Assembly (NCBI RefSeq): GCF_029633865.1
Contig: NC_079214.1
Span: forward strand, 30,043,957 to 30,107,956
Source: Lampris incognitus
Taxonomy: Eukaryota > Chordata > Actinopteri > Lampriformes > Lampridae
DNA: 64,000 nucleotides
Reading direction: 5' to 3'
Shown: piece by piece, positions 21,249-30,923 of the stretch
Layout of the letters: each line of letters begins with the position of its first letter
Numbering within the stretch: the first letter of the stretch is position 1
The notes under the pieces: model-generated
Database searches by the model: none
Seen by the model: the letters and a program-made list of their open reading frames with translations, nothing else
Told to the model about the DNA's origin: nothing
Program-made: the position numbers and the translations under genes

Positions 21249-22590
21249 ACCAGCCTCCTGAGTTGCCGTAGCTGCCATCCTCCTCACAGCCATGTTACAT
21301 TACATTGAGGTGATTCATGTGAAAAATGCTGTCGTGGTTTTCTTTGAAAAATTAACGGCTAGTGTTGTAACTTTTAATGCATATTATTTTGAGGCTAATG
21401 CGATAACATTAACCAGCGGTTTTATGTAGTTTTGACGGCTAAATAATATTTTTGTGGAAGTTGTAGAAGTGTAGATACAACGTGTAGCCGCCGCCATTTT
21501 ATGACGGCATGCCGCTCTGTATATTGCGACGAAACGTGGTGTAAACTTATTTTGGACGTGTTGGAGCAGAGGTGCCGAAGAGATACCAAAAATTTGCTGT
21601 GTTTGTCTTCTGCAGGTATGTGTTTTCCTTGTTAATTTTCGTCGTCTCTTGTTTAGTAACCCATCCCCCATGCACCTTTTACTTTGCCCACCGAGTGGCA
21701 CTATTTTTCCTTTTGTATATTTTTCATAGTTCAATTTAAGTTTTGAAGAGGAACGAGTTAAAACTTTGTTGCGATAATGTGAGAATGAAAGCTGACACTG
21801 GCATTTTGCATTGATGAGGAGCAGAGGTGCAGAAGAGATACCAAAAATGTGTTGTGTCTGTCTTCTGCAGGAGCAAATAAATGCTGGAAAACAACCCCTT
21901 GCGTAGTCACTTTTCATGCCCTACCCACATCTGTTACATATTCTTATTACTGTGTTGAACGATGTGTGACGCCTGGGAGATTAAAAAAAATAAAAAACTA
22001 CCAACCCCCCCCCCCCGCCGCCGCTGTTTTCTCCCCAGTCGTACTTGGCCAATTACTCTACTCTTCACATCCGGTTTCCCACCCCCAGGCACGGCCAATT
22101 GTGCCTGTAACGACGCCTAACCAAGTAAAAAGCAAACAAACAAAACTACAAATCCCAGTGCAGCATGTTTCCTGTGTTTGACGTCACGTTCTGCCCATTC
22201 GTTTGGCGGGAATGGCTGATGGATAATTTGTCACCACCGGCCGGCACACGAGGTTAGGGGCTGTATGGCACACACTCAGAGGAAGTAACCACGTCTCTAC
22301 ATACCTCTCTCCCCCCACTACAAACAAGACTAGAACACCGTCTACAACGGACAGGACTGGCCGCTCATGGGAGCTGGGATTGCATTTTTCGGACCACTGA
22401 GAGGAGATGTCCTCGCGGGGGTTCCGAACCGGCACACTGGTAAGGGGCCGGTATGCAAAGCTGCCAGTTTACTCAGCTCTGTTTTCATGTCAGCTCTGTG
22501 TTTTGGTTTCTCTTTTTATTTCACGTTGTGCTACTGCCGTGGCAAGTTACTGTTGTGTGCTTGTCGCGGCTGTACCATAACAGCTGTACG
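21249..22590. other. Non-coding stretch with a 53-bp duplication and SINE tail
   Basis: Two near-identical segments of about 53 bases lie at 21564-21616 and 21819-21871 (GAGCAGAGGTG, AGAGATACCAAAAAT, TCTTCTGCAGG). Around 22001-22110 a C run is followed by TTTCTCCCCAGTCGTACTTGGCCAATTAC, the reverse complement of a common fish SINE 3' tail. Around 22200-22450 are more SINE-like pieces. I see no gene; the 177-residue minus frame at 21384-21917 spans the duplication and looks spurious. Confidence 0.45.
22001..22110 (-). repeat. SINE 3' tail fragment
   Basis: On the minus strand it reads GTAATTGGCCAAGTACGACTGGGGAGAAAA and then a G run, the usual 3' end of a fish tRNA-SINE. A similar fragment is at about 54140-54190. 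Confidence 0.55.
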
Positions 22591-22705
22591 AAAAGATTGG
22601 AGGCAACCTGCTGCAAATGTCAAAATGAAACATTAAGCAGCATATCAGAGCACGTTACATTCTGGAGTTAAACCTGTCAGTTTCTGACCTATTTTTCTCT
22701 CTACC
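22591..22705 (+). repeat. Dispersed repeat, copy B
   Basis: This is the second copy of the 5525-5642 repeat, with about ten differences. The flanks do not match, so the unit is about 115-118 bp. Confidence 0.7.
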
Positions 22706-23084
22706 TTACCATCCACGTATACTGGTTGGTTCATATCTACTTACAGTAACAACATAAAGCCTAGCAAAATGGCCTTGGCTGCTGATATTACTACCAAGTA
22801 AGTCACTTAGCTGTCTGAGACAGGATACGATGAGTTTGCCTCGATTTAAAACTGAAATACTTGACGCCAATGAAGGACAATTGTCGCTGGTTTGTAGTTA
22901 ATTGAGTTTTACAGCAGTTTCCTAAATAAAATATCAATGTTGATAGAAACGACGTCGTTGTAACTGTTGAAATTGTGAAATGTACCTTTAAGACGGGTGT
23001 ACTGTGTCGCCTAGGAGTTACGTCATTAGACCGCGCCGTTGTTTCTGCCTTGAACGCGGCTGTGTACGAGATTTTTTATTTGAA
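22706..23084. other. AT-rich spacer without a gene
   Basis: No motif, frame or repeat boundary stands out. Confidence 0.35.
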
Positions 23085-24235
23085 CAATCTTTTTCCCCCC
23101 CATTCTTTATTGAACACATTTTCATATACAACGGTACAAAGACACTGAAAATAGAAAACAAAAATAAAAAGGAAACAAAAAAGAACACAAAAAGATTACA
23201 TTTTACAATGCCAGTTTCTGTTATATGCAGCATGTTAAATTCGCCTAGTAATTTAAAGGTCTTAATAGCGTCTTTTTTTAAGATTAAATAAAATGGTGAT
23301 GTATTGTTTAAATTCATGAAGTGCAGGAAATTTGGCATGGTTCCTGACCATTTTTTTCTTATGAATATGGAATTTTCCAAAAACAATAACTAGTTGTGTT
23401 GTGTTATTTCCATTTGTTATCTTTACTAAAATATAGGATTACATCAAACAGCTATTTCAATCTTCATGTTAAGTCTCTTTTTTTATATAAATTTATTTCT
23501 GATTTTTCCCTTTTTTTCTCCCAATTTAGTGGCCAATTGATCCCTATTTTAATTCAAACACCCACCCTCGTATTGCATGCGTTCGCCAACTGCATCTCTC
23601 CGGCCGGCAGTCTCGAAGGAAAGCGCCTCCCCACTTTCGTGACAAGGCGAATCCAAGCCGAACCACTGTTTTTCCGACACACACAGAGACGCATTCACAT
23701 GACGAACACAAGCCGACTCCGCCCCCCTCCCGAAGACAGCGTTGCCAATGATTGCTGCTTCATCGAGTCCGGCCATAGTCGGATCTGACGAGACCGGGGC
23801 GCGAACCCCAGTCCCCAGTGGGCAACTGCATCGACACCAAGCCGATGCTTAGACCGCTACGCCACCGCGGACTTGGTTAAGTCTCTTTTTTAGAAAGTTG
23901 GCTACATCAATCCAGAACATTCTTGTATATATACACTGGAAGAATAGATGGGTAATACTCTCTTTTTCTAGTCCACAAAAATCACACATAACATTAAGTT
24001 TGAATCTTTCTAACACAAGCTTTCCCGGATAAATTCTATGCAATATCTTGAAAGACACTTCCTTAAACTTGTTATTGATACAGTATTTATCACAATTTTC
24101 CATGCTTTCTTCCACCATATATTATTAAATAACGAGGACTGTACGAGTAACACTACTGCGCAAACTTTTTCGGCGTATGCGCCAGGCGAGCAATTCTCAT
24201 AGGAATGAACAGGCGCCATTTTTAGATCCGGCAAC
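23085..24235 (-). mobile_element. L1/Tx1-type LINE 3' end, interrupted by a SINE
   Basis: On the minus strand the distal part of a LINE ORF is visible at 23892-24235: FKEVSFKILHRIYPGKLVLERF followed by a zinc-ribbon-like block with CDFCGLEKESITHLFFQC, the zf-RVT region typical of L1/Tx1-type elements. The reading frame and the 3' untranslated region continue to 23085, where the coding strand ends in AATAAAGAATG. The SINE at 23485-23876 splits it. The copy is 5'-truncated and dead. Confidence 0.7.
23485..23876 (-). mobile_element. tRNA-derived SINE inserted into the LINE end
   Basis: The head on the minus strand has an A box (TGGCGTAGCGGTCTAAGC) and a B box (GGGTTCGCGCCCC), a tRNA-like promoter for RNA polymerase III. 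The tail ends in AAAAATCAGAAATAAA. A target duplication of about 15 bases (TTAAGTCTCTTTTTT) stands at 23469 and 23877, showing insertion by retrotransposition. Confidence 0.8.
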
Positions 24236-24390
24236 CTTTACCATATACATCCATGGTTGAGCAGCGCACGCGCTAATGAACGGACAGACGTCGCCGAGCT
24301 TCTGTTTATTTTGCCTCTCAACAGTAATGGTTAGGTTCCGTGTGGCCTCTGTTTTGTTAATGTACAGGGCTCGAATTGAGGAGGGGGGGT
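24236..24390. other. Short spacer ending in a G run
   Basis: I see no gene. GAGGAGGGGGGGT immediately precedes the LTR at 24391, and a G run also follows the right LTR. Confidence 0.35.
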
Positions 24391-24587
24391 TGTATTTAGA
24401 AATCACGTCCGGACACAGCGCTGTCGCTCGACACAACCGCTACGTTGCATTCTTTATTTAGACTGACACAGCATCACAGGCAGACCCGATCAAACAACCC
24501 AGAGCCCGCAGGCATCACCAATCGATCCCAGCACAATAGAACAGCACCAAATCAAATGCAGCACTGTCGATGTGTGCAGACATAACA
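24391..24587 (-). repeat. Gypsy-2 3' LTR
   Basis: This 197-bp LTR differs from 28639-28835 at CGTCC versus CGTCA and AGAACAGC versus AGAGCAGC. Confidence 0.9.
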
Positions 24588-24607
24588 CCCCCCCCCCCGG
24601 CAGAATT

Positions 24608-27269
24608 TCAAACATGAAAGGTTGACACAAAGTCCTGTAGGTGGCCAGGGCGTAAACGTGTGCGAACAGGTCGCGGGGCGGCCTGAGGCTGGGCAGGCCG
24701 AGGTGGGGAGGGAGAAGGCAGGGGAAGCTGAGGCCCAGGAATGTCTGGGGCCCGTGTAGGAGCTGCATGAAGCCCCAGGGCGTCTCGCCATGCTGAGGGA
24801 ATGGCTAAGGTTGCGTCACCAGCTGTGTGTGGCGGAGCTGACACCTTCTGTAGACGACTGGAGTGCCACCGAGTGCCATCGCTGAGGAGGTAAGTGGCTG
24901 GGCCCAGCTGACGGGTGACTTGGAGAGGAGAGGACCAGTATGAAGCCATTTTATTGTCCCTGTGGGGCCTGCGGACCCTGACCCAGTCTGACACATTGAT
25001 GTCTGGCACCCTGGTTCGTTTTGACTGGTCAAACCGTTGCTTCATCCGCGTCTGCTGATGAGTGACTGAGGCTCTGACCCCAGAGGGAGGTGCCTGGGGT
25101 GTGGAGGGGCGGAGCCTGTCAAGGGGCATGCACAGTTCCCGGCCTAGCATGAGAGAGGCTGGGGAGACGCCTGTGGTCGAGTGCTGTGTGGCCCGATAGT
25201 GCAGCAGAGTGTGACGGATGAGCACCCTTGGGCCATGTGTGCTCTGAGGCCGTTCTTCAGTGACTGGTGAAAACGTTCAACGCCGCCATTGGCCTGGGGG
25301 TGGTAGTACGCAGTGCGTATATGACAGATGCCCTTGCTTTCGAAATAAGCAGTGAACTCAGCAGAGACCAGCTGAGGGCCGTTGTCAGTGGTGATGGTCT
25401 TTGGGAGGCCCCAGCGAGAGAAAAGAGAGTCCAGGAAGTCGATGATGATCTGTGAGGTCACAGTGCCGGAAGTGGTGAGTTCAGGCCATTTTGAGTGTAG
25501 ATCGTAGGCGACCACCATGAAGCGTTGGTGGCGGGGAACTCCATGGATCTCACCACAAATGTCCAACTGCAGGTGTTCCCAGGGCTGAGAGGGCCAGGCG
25601 AGAGGTTGCAGGGGTGGGGGAGCCTGGTGGCCAGTCTTGCCACTCACTAGGCAGGCAGAACAGTCCTTCACCAGAGCCTCAATATCTCTGTCTATCCCCG
25701 GCCACCACACCAGGTCTCAGCAGCGCTGTTTCAGTTTCACAATGCCCAGGTGGCCTTCATGCGCCATATTCAAAACACGTGCTCAGAGAGCAGCTGGGAC
25801 CACTGTGCGAAACCCACGTGCCACGCAGGTGTCGTTCCAACAGGAGAGCTCCTGTCTGACTCGGGCGAACGCAGCCAGCTCCTCTGGGACCTTGTGAGGC
25901 CAGCCGTTCTGGATGTAGGTGCGGAGCTGGGAGAGGACAGGGTCCTGTTCGGAGGCTGCCCTCAGCTTCTGTAGAGAGACAGTGGCCTGAAGGGGTGTGT
26001 GTAGCATTTGGACAATGTCCTTTTCCACACAGTCAGTGTCCGTCTGTGGAGCTGGGGTGGAGACAGAGCGAGAGAGCAGGTCGGCGACAACATTGTCTCT
26101 GCCTGGGGTGAACTGTTGTACTGGCGGAGGCGTACAGACCAGCGGTGCAACCTCAGGGGTTTGTGGCCTGTCCCAGATGTGGACAGCAGCACTGTCAGGG
26201 CCTGGTGATCTGTCCTGAGGGTGAAGGAGCGGCCATAGAGGTAGAGGTGCCACCTTTCACAAGCCCAGATACAGGCTAACGCCTCACGCTCACCCACGGA
26301 GTACCGCTGCTCGGTCAGGTTGAGGGCACGGGAGGCGAAGGCGATGGGCTTCTCCACACCGTTCTGGGTTTGAGACAGCACAGCCCCTATTGCTGTGGCT
26401 GATGCGTCACAGGTCACAAAGGTGGAGCTGGAGATGTCGAAGTGAGCCAACACTGGTGGTGAAGTCAGTTGAGTCTTGAGATCACGCACAGCGTCACTGC
26501 ATGCCTTTGACCACACCCATGGCTCGTCCTTACGCTGCAGCTGGCGCAGGGGGGCTGTGGTCACAGAGTACTGGGGAAGAAACCTCAGGTAGTAACTTGT
26601 CATACCCAGGGAGGAGGCGACCTGGGCGGCCGAGCTGGGCTCAGGGATGGCCTGAATGGCGTCCACGTTGGATTGTAGTGGAGTTACACTGCTCGCTGAC
26701 AGCCGGAACCCCACGAACTCGATGGCTGGCACAGAGAGGACACATTTCTCAGCATTGAGAGTTAGCTTGTGCTTGGACAGGGCTGCGAAGACCATGTTGA
26801 GGCACTTGTCGTGGATTTCACTGGTGGGCCCGTGTACCACTATATCGTCCAGATAAATGGCCACGCCCAGTATGCCAGCCAGCACGGAGACCATGATTTT
26901 CTGGAAGCAGCTAGGGGCGGAGCTGAGACCGAAAGGCATCCTGGTGTAGCGAAACACTCCTGCATGTGTCACAAAGGCTGTGAGGTTTCGGCTGCTGGGG
27001 TGGAGGGGCACCTGTAAGTACCCCTGTCTGAGGTCGAGCTTGGAGAACACCTCAGAGCCATAGAACTGAGCAGTGAGTTCTTCTGAGGTGGGCAGTGGAT
27101 ACTTATCAGGGACCACTGCCTTATTTACTGCACGTAGATCGACACAGACACGCAGGCCCCCCCGACTTCTTCTTAGCCACCACGAGGTTTGAGACCCAAG
27201 GTGACGCGTCCACCGGTTCAATGATGCCAGCTTCCAGCAGTTGTTGCAGCTCGGCGGAGACCCCATCAC
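24608..27269 (-). pseudogene. Gypsy-2 pol (RT, RNase H, integrase), several frameshifts
   Basis: In order on the minus strand: the RT frame at 25962-27269 with VCVDLRAVNKAVVPDKYPLP and active site AIYLDDIVVHG; RNase H with VTCDASATAIGAVLSQ; then a frame change near 26130-26150. Integrase is split over 25144-26253: the zinc part has WWPGIDRDIEALVKDCSAC, and the core has LDICGEIHG, TTDNGPQLVSAEF and ANGGVERFHQSLK. The C-terminal part at 24608-25225 includes a shortened-chromodomain-like region without clear motifs. A C7 run near 27160 separates RT from the gag-protease frame. The catalytic residues are retained, so the frameshifts are recent. Confidence 0.85.
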
Positions 27270-28623
27270 GGAGAGCCAATGGGATGCGGCGCAGTGGTTG
27301 GATGACAGATTTCACCGCAGGGTTGAGGAGAGGTTGATGGGCGAAGGTGGAGAGGCAGCCCAGCCCCATAAACAGCGATGGCCACTTCTGCTGCCAAGGT
27401 GTGGCAACAGTCAGGATTGCTGCCCCCCTTGTGTCTAAGATGGAGAACCCCAGAGCGGAGAACCGATCCAGGCCCATCAGGTTGGCCCCACGGCGTGCCA
27501 CATGAAAAACTGCATTGGGCACCAGCTTGGTTCCATAGCGGACAGTCACTTGGAGAGAGCCAACCAGATCGATTTTGGAGTCACCATACCCACAGAGGAC
27601 AGCTGAGGGTGCGGACAGTGGCAGTGAACCGAAAAATTTACTGTAGGTATCAACATTCAAGAGAGACACACCTGCACCGGTGTCCAACAGCAGGGGGATG
27701 CACACATCATTAATGTTGACTGTGCATGATTTGAATGACACCGGCCCAGAGCTCACCTTGTGAATGACGGCGGTTGAAGACGGGGGGATATGGCCCTTTG
27801 ACCCAGCCGGGGAAGATCGACAGACGTTGGCAAAGTGATTTTGCTTACCGCAGCTACGGCATGTCTGGCCACGGGCAGGGCAGTTCTGAGCCCTTGAAAC
27901 ATGAAACCGAGATCCACAGTTACCACAGGACTGTTGAGGGCGGGGCCGAGAACGCCGTCGTTGCAGTTGCAAGACGTCCCCAGTGGAGTCGGCGCCCGCC
28001 TCGCTCTGGCTGGGTTGCGTCCCGAGGGGCAGCCGTGAGTAGAGGGAGGAGTCGTTGGCAGCGTGACTGGAGGTGGCCACTTTCTGTGTATTTAGCATAG
28101 CAGCACACTCAGCTGCTCCCTCAACCTGTAGTGCGATGGTAATTGCTCTGGACAGCAGCAGATCGTCTTTTTCCAGCAGGAGAGTCTCACGCACCTTTGC
28201 GTTGTTGGTGTGTTCGATTAGCTGGTCGTGAACCATCTCGCCCTGAAGCGCGCCAAACTTGCATGAGCTAGCTAGCCCTCGCAAATTAGCTACATACTGC
28301 TGCACAGACTCACCAGGCAGTTGGTGTCGCTGACGGAATATAAATCGCCGAAGGAGGGCGCTCTGTGGAGCAGCGAAATGGGTGCTCATAAGTCCCACAG
28401 CTTCGTCAAAGTTTGTGACGTTCCCCAGAGTCCCGAGCACACGATGACCCTCTGCTCCCAAGCAGTGTAGCAACAGAGCCGTCTTCCTAGCCTGGCTCAC
28501 GTCGTCGAGCCCTGAGGCGATGATGTAATTTTCAAAACTATGTAGCCAGCGAGTCCATGGTACCGGAGGCTCGCCAGGTAGTGCCAGGAAGGGGGCAGGT
28601 GGTGGGAGAGAGATATCAGCCAT
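27121..28623 (-). CDS. Gypsy-2 gag-protease frame
   Basis: This frame of about 500 codons starts at the ATG at 28623 (MADISLPPPAPFLALPGEPP), which lies inside the primer-binding site. The capsid-like region (FENYIIASGLDDVSQARKTA; YVANLRGLASSC) is followed by two CCHC knuckles near residues 231 and 255 (CGNCGSRFHVSRAQNC; CRSCGKQNHFANVC) and an aspartic protease with LLLDTGAGVSLLN near residue 313. The last residues enter RT before the frame is lost at the C run near 27160. A non-ATG extension up to 28635 is possible but unlikely. Confidence 0.85.
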   Translation of the reverse strand: MADISLPPPAPFLALPGEPPVPWTRWLHSFENYIIASGLDDVSQARKTALLLHCLGAEGHRVLGTLGNVTNFDEAVGLMSTHFAAPQSALLRRFIFRQRHQLPGESVQQYVANLRGLASSCKFGALQGEMVHDQLIEHTNNAKVRETLLLEKDDLLLSRAITIALQVEGAAECAAMLNTQKVATSSHAANDSSLYSRLPLGTQPSQSEAGADSTGDVLQLQRRRSRPRPQQSCGNCGSRFHVSRAQNCPARGQTCRSCGKQNHFANVCRSSPAGSKGHIPPSSTAVIHKVSSGPVSFKSCTVNINDVCIPLLLDTGAGVSLLNVDTYSKFFGSLPLSAPSAVLCGYGDSKIDLVGSLQVTVRYGTKLVPNAVFHVARRGANLMGLDRFSALGFSILDTRGAAILTVATPWQQKWPSLFMGLGCLSTFAHQPLLNPAVKSVIQPLRRIPLALRDGVSAELQQLLEAGIIEPVDASPWVSNLVVAKKKSGGPACLCRSTCSK

Positions 28624-28634
28624 CCTCGTCGCCA
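28620..28634 (-). other. Gypsy-2 primer-binding site, tRNA-Ser(GCU)
   Basis: On the minus strand it reads TGGCGACGAGGATGG, the complement of the 3' end (CCATCCTCGTCG plus CCA) of vertebrate tRNA-Ser(GCU). It begins four bases inside the LTR and contains the gag start codon. Confidence 0.75.
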
Positions 28635-28638
28635 ATAT

Positions 28639-28835
28639 TGTATTTAGAAATCACGTCAGGACACAGCGCTGTCGCTCGACACAACCGCTACGTTGCATTC
28701 TTTATTTAGACTGACACAGCATCACAGGCAGACCCGATCAAACAACCCAGAGCCCGCAGGCATCACCAATCGATCCCAGCACAATAGAGCAGCACCAAAT
28801 CAAATGCAGCACTGTCGATGTGTGCAGACATAACA
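28639..28835 (-). repeat. Gypsy-2 5' LTR
   Basis: This is the partner of 24391-24587. It is followed by a run of twelve or so G. Confidence 0.9.
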
Positions 28836-28956
28836 GGGGGGGGGGGGTCTGGACCTCCCATAACGAACAAGGGAATTGCCTTTCCATAAGAATTTTTCCG
28901 AAGCTTGGGGGGGGGGGTCCCATTGTATTATGGTTGTAATAAGAATAATGACAATA

Positions 28957-29070
28957 GGGGCGTCCGGGTATTGCCTACCAACACGGGGATCGCTAGTTCG
29001 AATCCTGGTGTTACCTCTGGCTTGGTCGGGCATCCTACAGACACAATTGGCCGTGTCTGCGGGTGGGAAG
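28957..29070 (+). repeat. tRNA-SINE head fragment
   Basis: It reads GGGGCGTCCGGGTATTGCC, then TAGTTCGAATCCTGGTG (B box) and ACAGACACAATTGGCCGTG. It is the same family as 60488-60765 but truncated, and it abuts the LTR at 29071. Confidence 0.7.
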
Positions 29071-29253
29071 TGTTACGGGTGGTATTATAGCACCACCCTG
29101 TGGAAGTTAGCTGTAGTCAATGTTACGTAAGGCACGCAGTCTCCTGCGTGCGTCAGTTCAGCTCTGTATTGTTGATACATACAATTCGACACTAAAGCCC
29201 CTTAACTGTTAATTTGGAGTATGCCTCGTGTTTACACACCACTAGCTCAAACA
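29071..29253 (+). repeat. LTR of a truncated Ty3-like element
   Basis: This 183-bp sequence begins TGTTACGGGTGG and ends GCTCAAACA. It is directly followed by TGGTGTCAGAAATGG, a primer site close to that complementary to tRNA-Leu (TGGTGTCAGAAGTGG). No second LTR is found. Confidence 0.7.
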
Positions 29254-29271
29254 TGGTGTCAGAAATGGACC
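29254..29271 (+). other. Primer-binding site, tRNA-Leu type
   Basis: TGGTGTCAGAAATGGACC agrees with the tRNA-Leu type site except for two or three bases. Confidence 0.6.
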
Positions 29272-30245
29272 TTTGATTCGGCGATTTGGTGGCTGAAGGG
29301 ATATTGAGCCATCAAGTGAGTTTTGCAAATTTGTTGGTTTGCTAATGCTAGCTAGCCGTACCGCAGTAACAGCAGTGAATAGCCACGGCCGCGACCATAC
29401 CCCCGCCAGCGCCGATGAAGCTCAGTGGGAGCCTGAGTGCGAATCGGGAAATCTTCCGAGCAGACTATGAAGATTATGCTTTAGCCACAGGGCTGGTGGA
29501 CAAGGACAAGAAGGTCCAGGCGACGACTCTGAGGAGTGTCATAGGAGTTGAATGTCGACATGTCTACAAACACAACTTAAACCTGACCGACGCACAGCAA
29601 GAAGACGCGGCCGTCATACTGGACTCATTGGAAAGGTATTTCAAACCCGCTAAAAATGTGATTTATGAGTGCTACGTTTTTGGCTGTTGTAAACAAGAGA
29701 AAGGTGAAACAATAGACTGTTTTGTGACACGGCTCAGGGAGAAAGCTTCCACATGTGAATATGGAGCCCTAAGAGATGACTTAATCAGGGACAGAATAGT
29801 CATCGGCATTGCTAAAGAGGGCACACGCAGACGGTTGTGAAGGGAAAAGGACTTGACTACACACGCCATCAACTCCAAGTTCAAAGACACCTACCCGCTA
29901 AAGAGCACGCTTCGTTCAAAGAAAGTTTACGAGCTAGGGTTGCCAACTTTTTCACTACCAAATAAGGGACAAAAGGTGGCATGCCACGGTGGTATGGGTA
30001 TGGTGTAGTGTGACTATACAGTGTTTTGTTTTAAGCCATTTGTCATAATGATAGCTAATCTCTTACAGTCAAATTAAAGATCAATACACAACTCGCATGC
30101 CTTGGCAACATATGTAGTAGTTGTTAATTTACAGCAGGTACCTTTAGCACAGTCCTTTATTTGAACCATTACCTGTTACCTTTACTATTAGGCTAAGTCA
30201 AAACTCTTGTGACTCTTGCACTGTAGGTTAGAAAATGTTATCCCC

Positions 30246-30717
30246 TGGCCACTCAGATGGCCGAGTGGAATAAACCGCCGTTCTTGCAATCTGCTCGTCA
30301 TGTGGCTGGGAGGTTCGTATCCCAGACTCACCGTAACCGGTCACGGCCAGAGCGTCCACGGGGTAAGGCATTCATTGGCCACCCTTACCTGACGGATAGT
30401 GGGTGTAGATCGGTGTAGTGTTCGGGGACTCGTCGTTCTCCCAACGACCCCTCTAGCCTATCCGGGCGCCTGTAGCCAAGCAATTCTCCCTACATCACCT
30501 TCATGGCCTGAAGGTAATGCAATCCATGCGAGGCTTCAGCGTGCAAAATAGCGAGAGCAGCCGACACAAGTTTGAAGGAAGCTGGTGTTATGACTATCTC
30601 CTTCCTGTGGAAACGTGAGCCGGGGGAGTTATTCGATAAGCGTTCCGGCCATATGCTATTGGGTTAATCGGGTGGGATAAGGGGGAAAACTAGAAATAAA
30701 TTTAGGAAAAAAAGAAA
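30246..30717 (+). mobile_element. tRNA-derived SINE, copy 1 (inside the hAT element)
   Basis: The head has a tRNA-like A box (GATGGCCGAGTGGAATAAACC) and B box (GAGGTTCGTATCCC). The body contains CGGTCACGGCCAGAGCGTCC and GGTGTAGTGTTCGGGGACTC. The tail is TAGAAATAAATTTAGG plus an A-rich stretch. The target duplication is AAAATGTTATCCC (30232) against AAAACGTTATTCCC (about 30718). A second copy lies inverted at 35249-35729. Confidence 0.85.
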
Positions 30718-30923
30718 GAAAACGTTATTCCCTTCTTGTTAATCCTACAAGCACAAACTAGAAGTAATGATAGCTTCTGTATGCTGTAGTTTTGCAGAGG
30801 AATCAAAAAGCAGAGACTTACAGAAGGTGCACCCTCTGTGTGCACAAACAGTGGTGGGGAATGAATGCTTCATATTCTTATTCAATAAGACTACATATAA
30901 GTTGGAAATCACAACTTGGACCC

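Larger units (their letters stand above)
24391..28835 (-). mobile_element. Ty3/gypsy element 2, full length but frameshifted
   Basis: It is flanked by 197-bp LTRs (24391-24587 and 28639-28835; TGTATTTAGAAATCACGTC to GACATAACA) that differ at only about two positions, so it is fairly young. A primer site matching tRNA-Ser(GCU), a gag-protease frame and a pol split by frameshifts lie between. The purine tract next to the 3' LTR is a G run (24588-24599 on the minus strand). It sits in a G-rich target, so the target duplication cannot be read. Confidence 0.9.

Noticed and set aside
21384..21917. A 177-codon minus-strand gene
   Set aside because: It is built on the 53-bp duplicated units and has no known motif; its composition looks like random translation.
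23820..23876. A tRNA gene on the minus strand
   Set aside because: The A and B boxes are there, but a SINE body and tail follow and a target duplication surrounds the unit. It is a SINE head.
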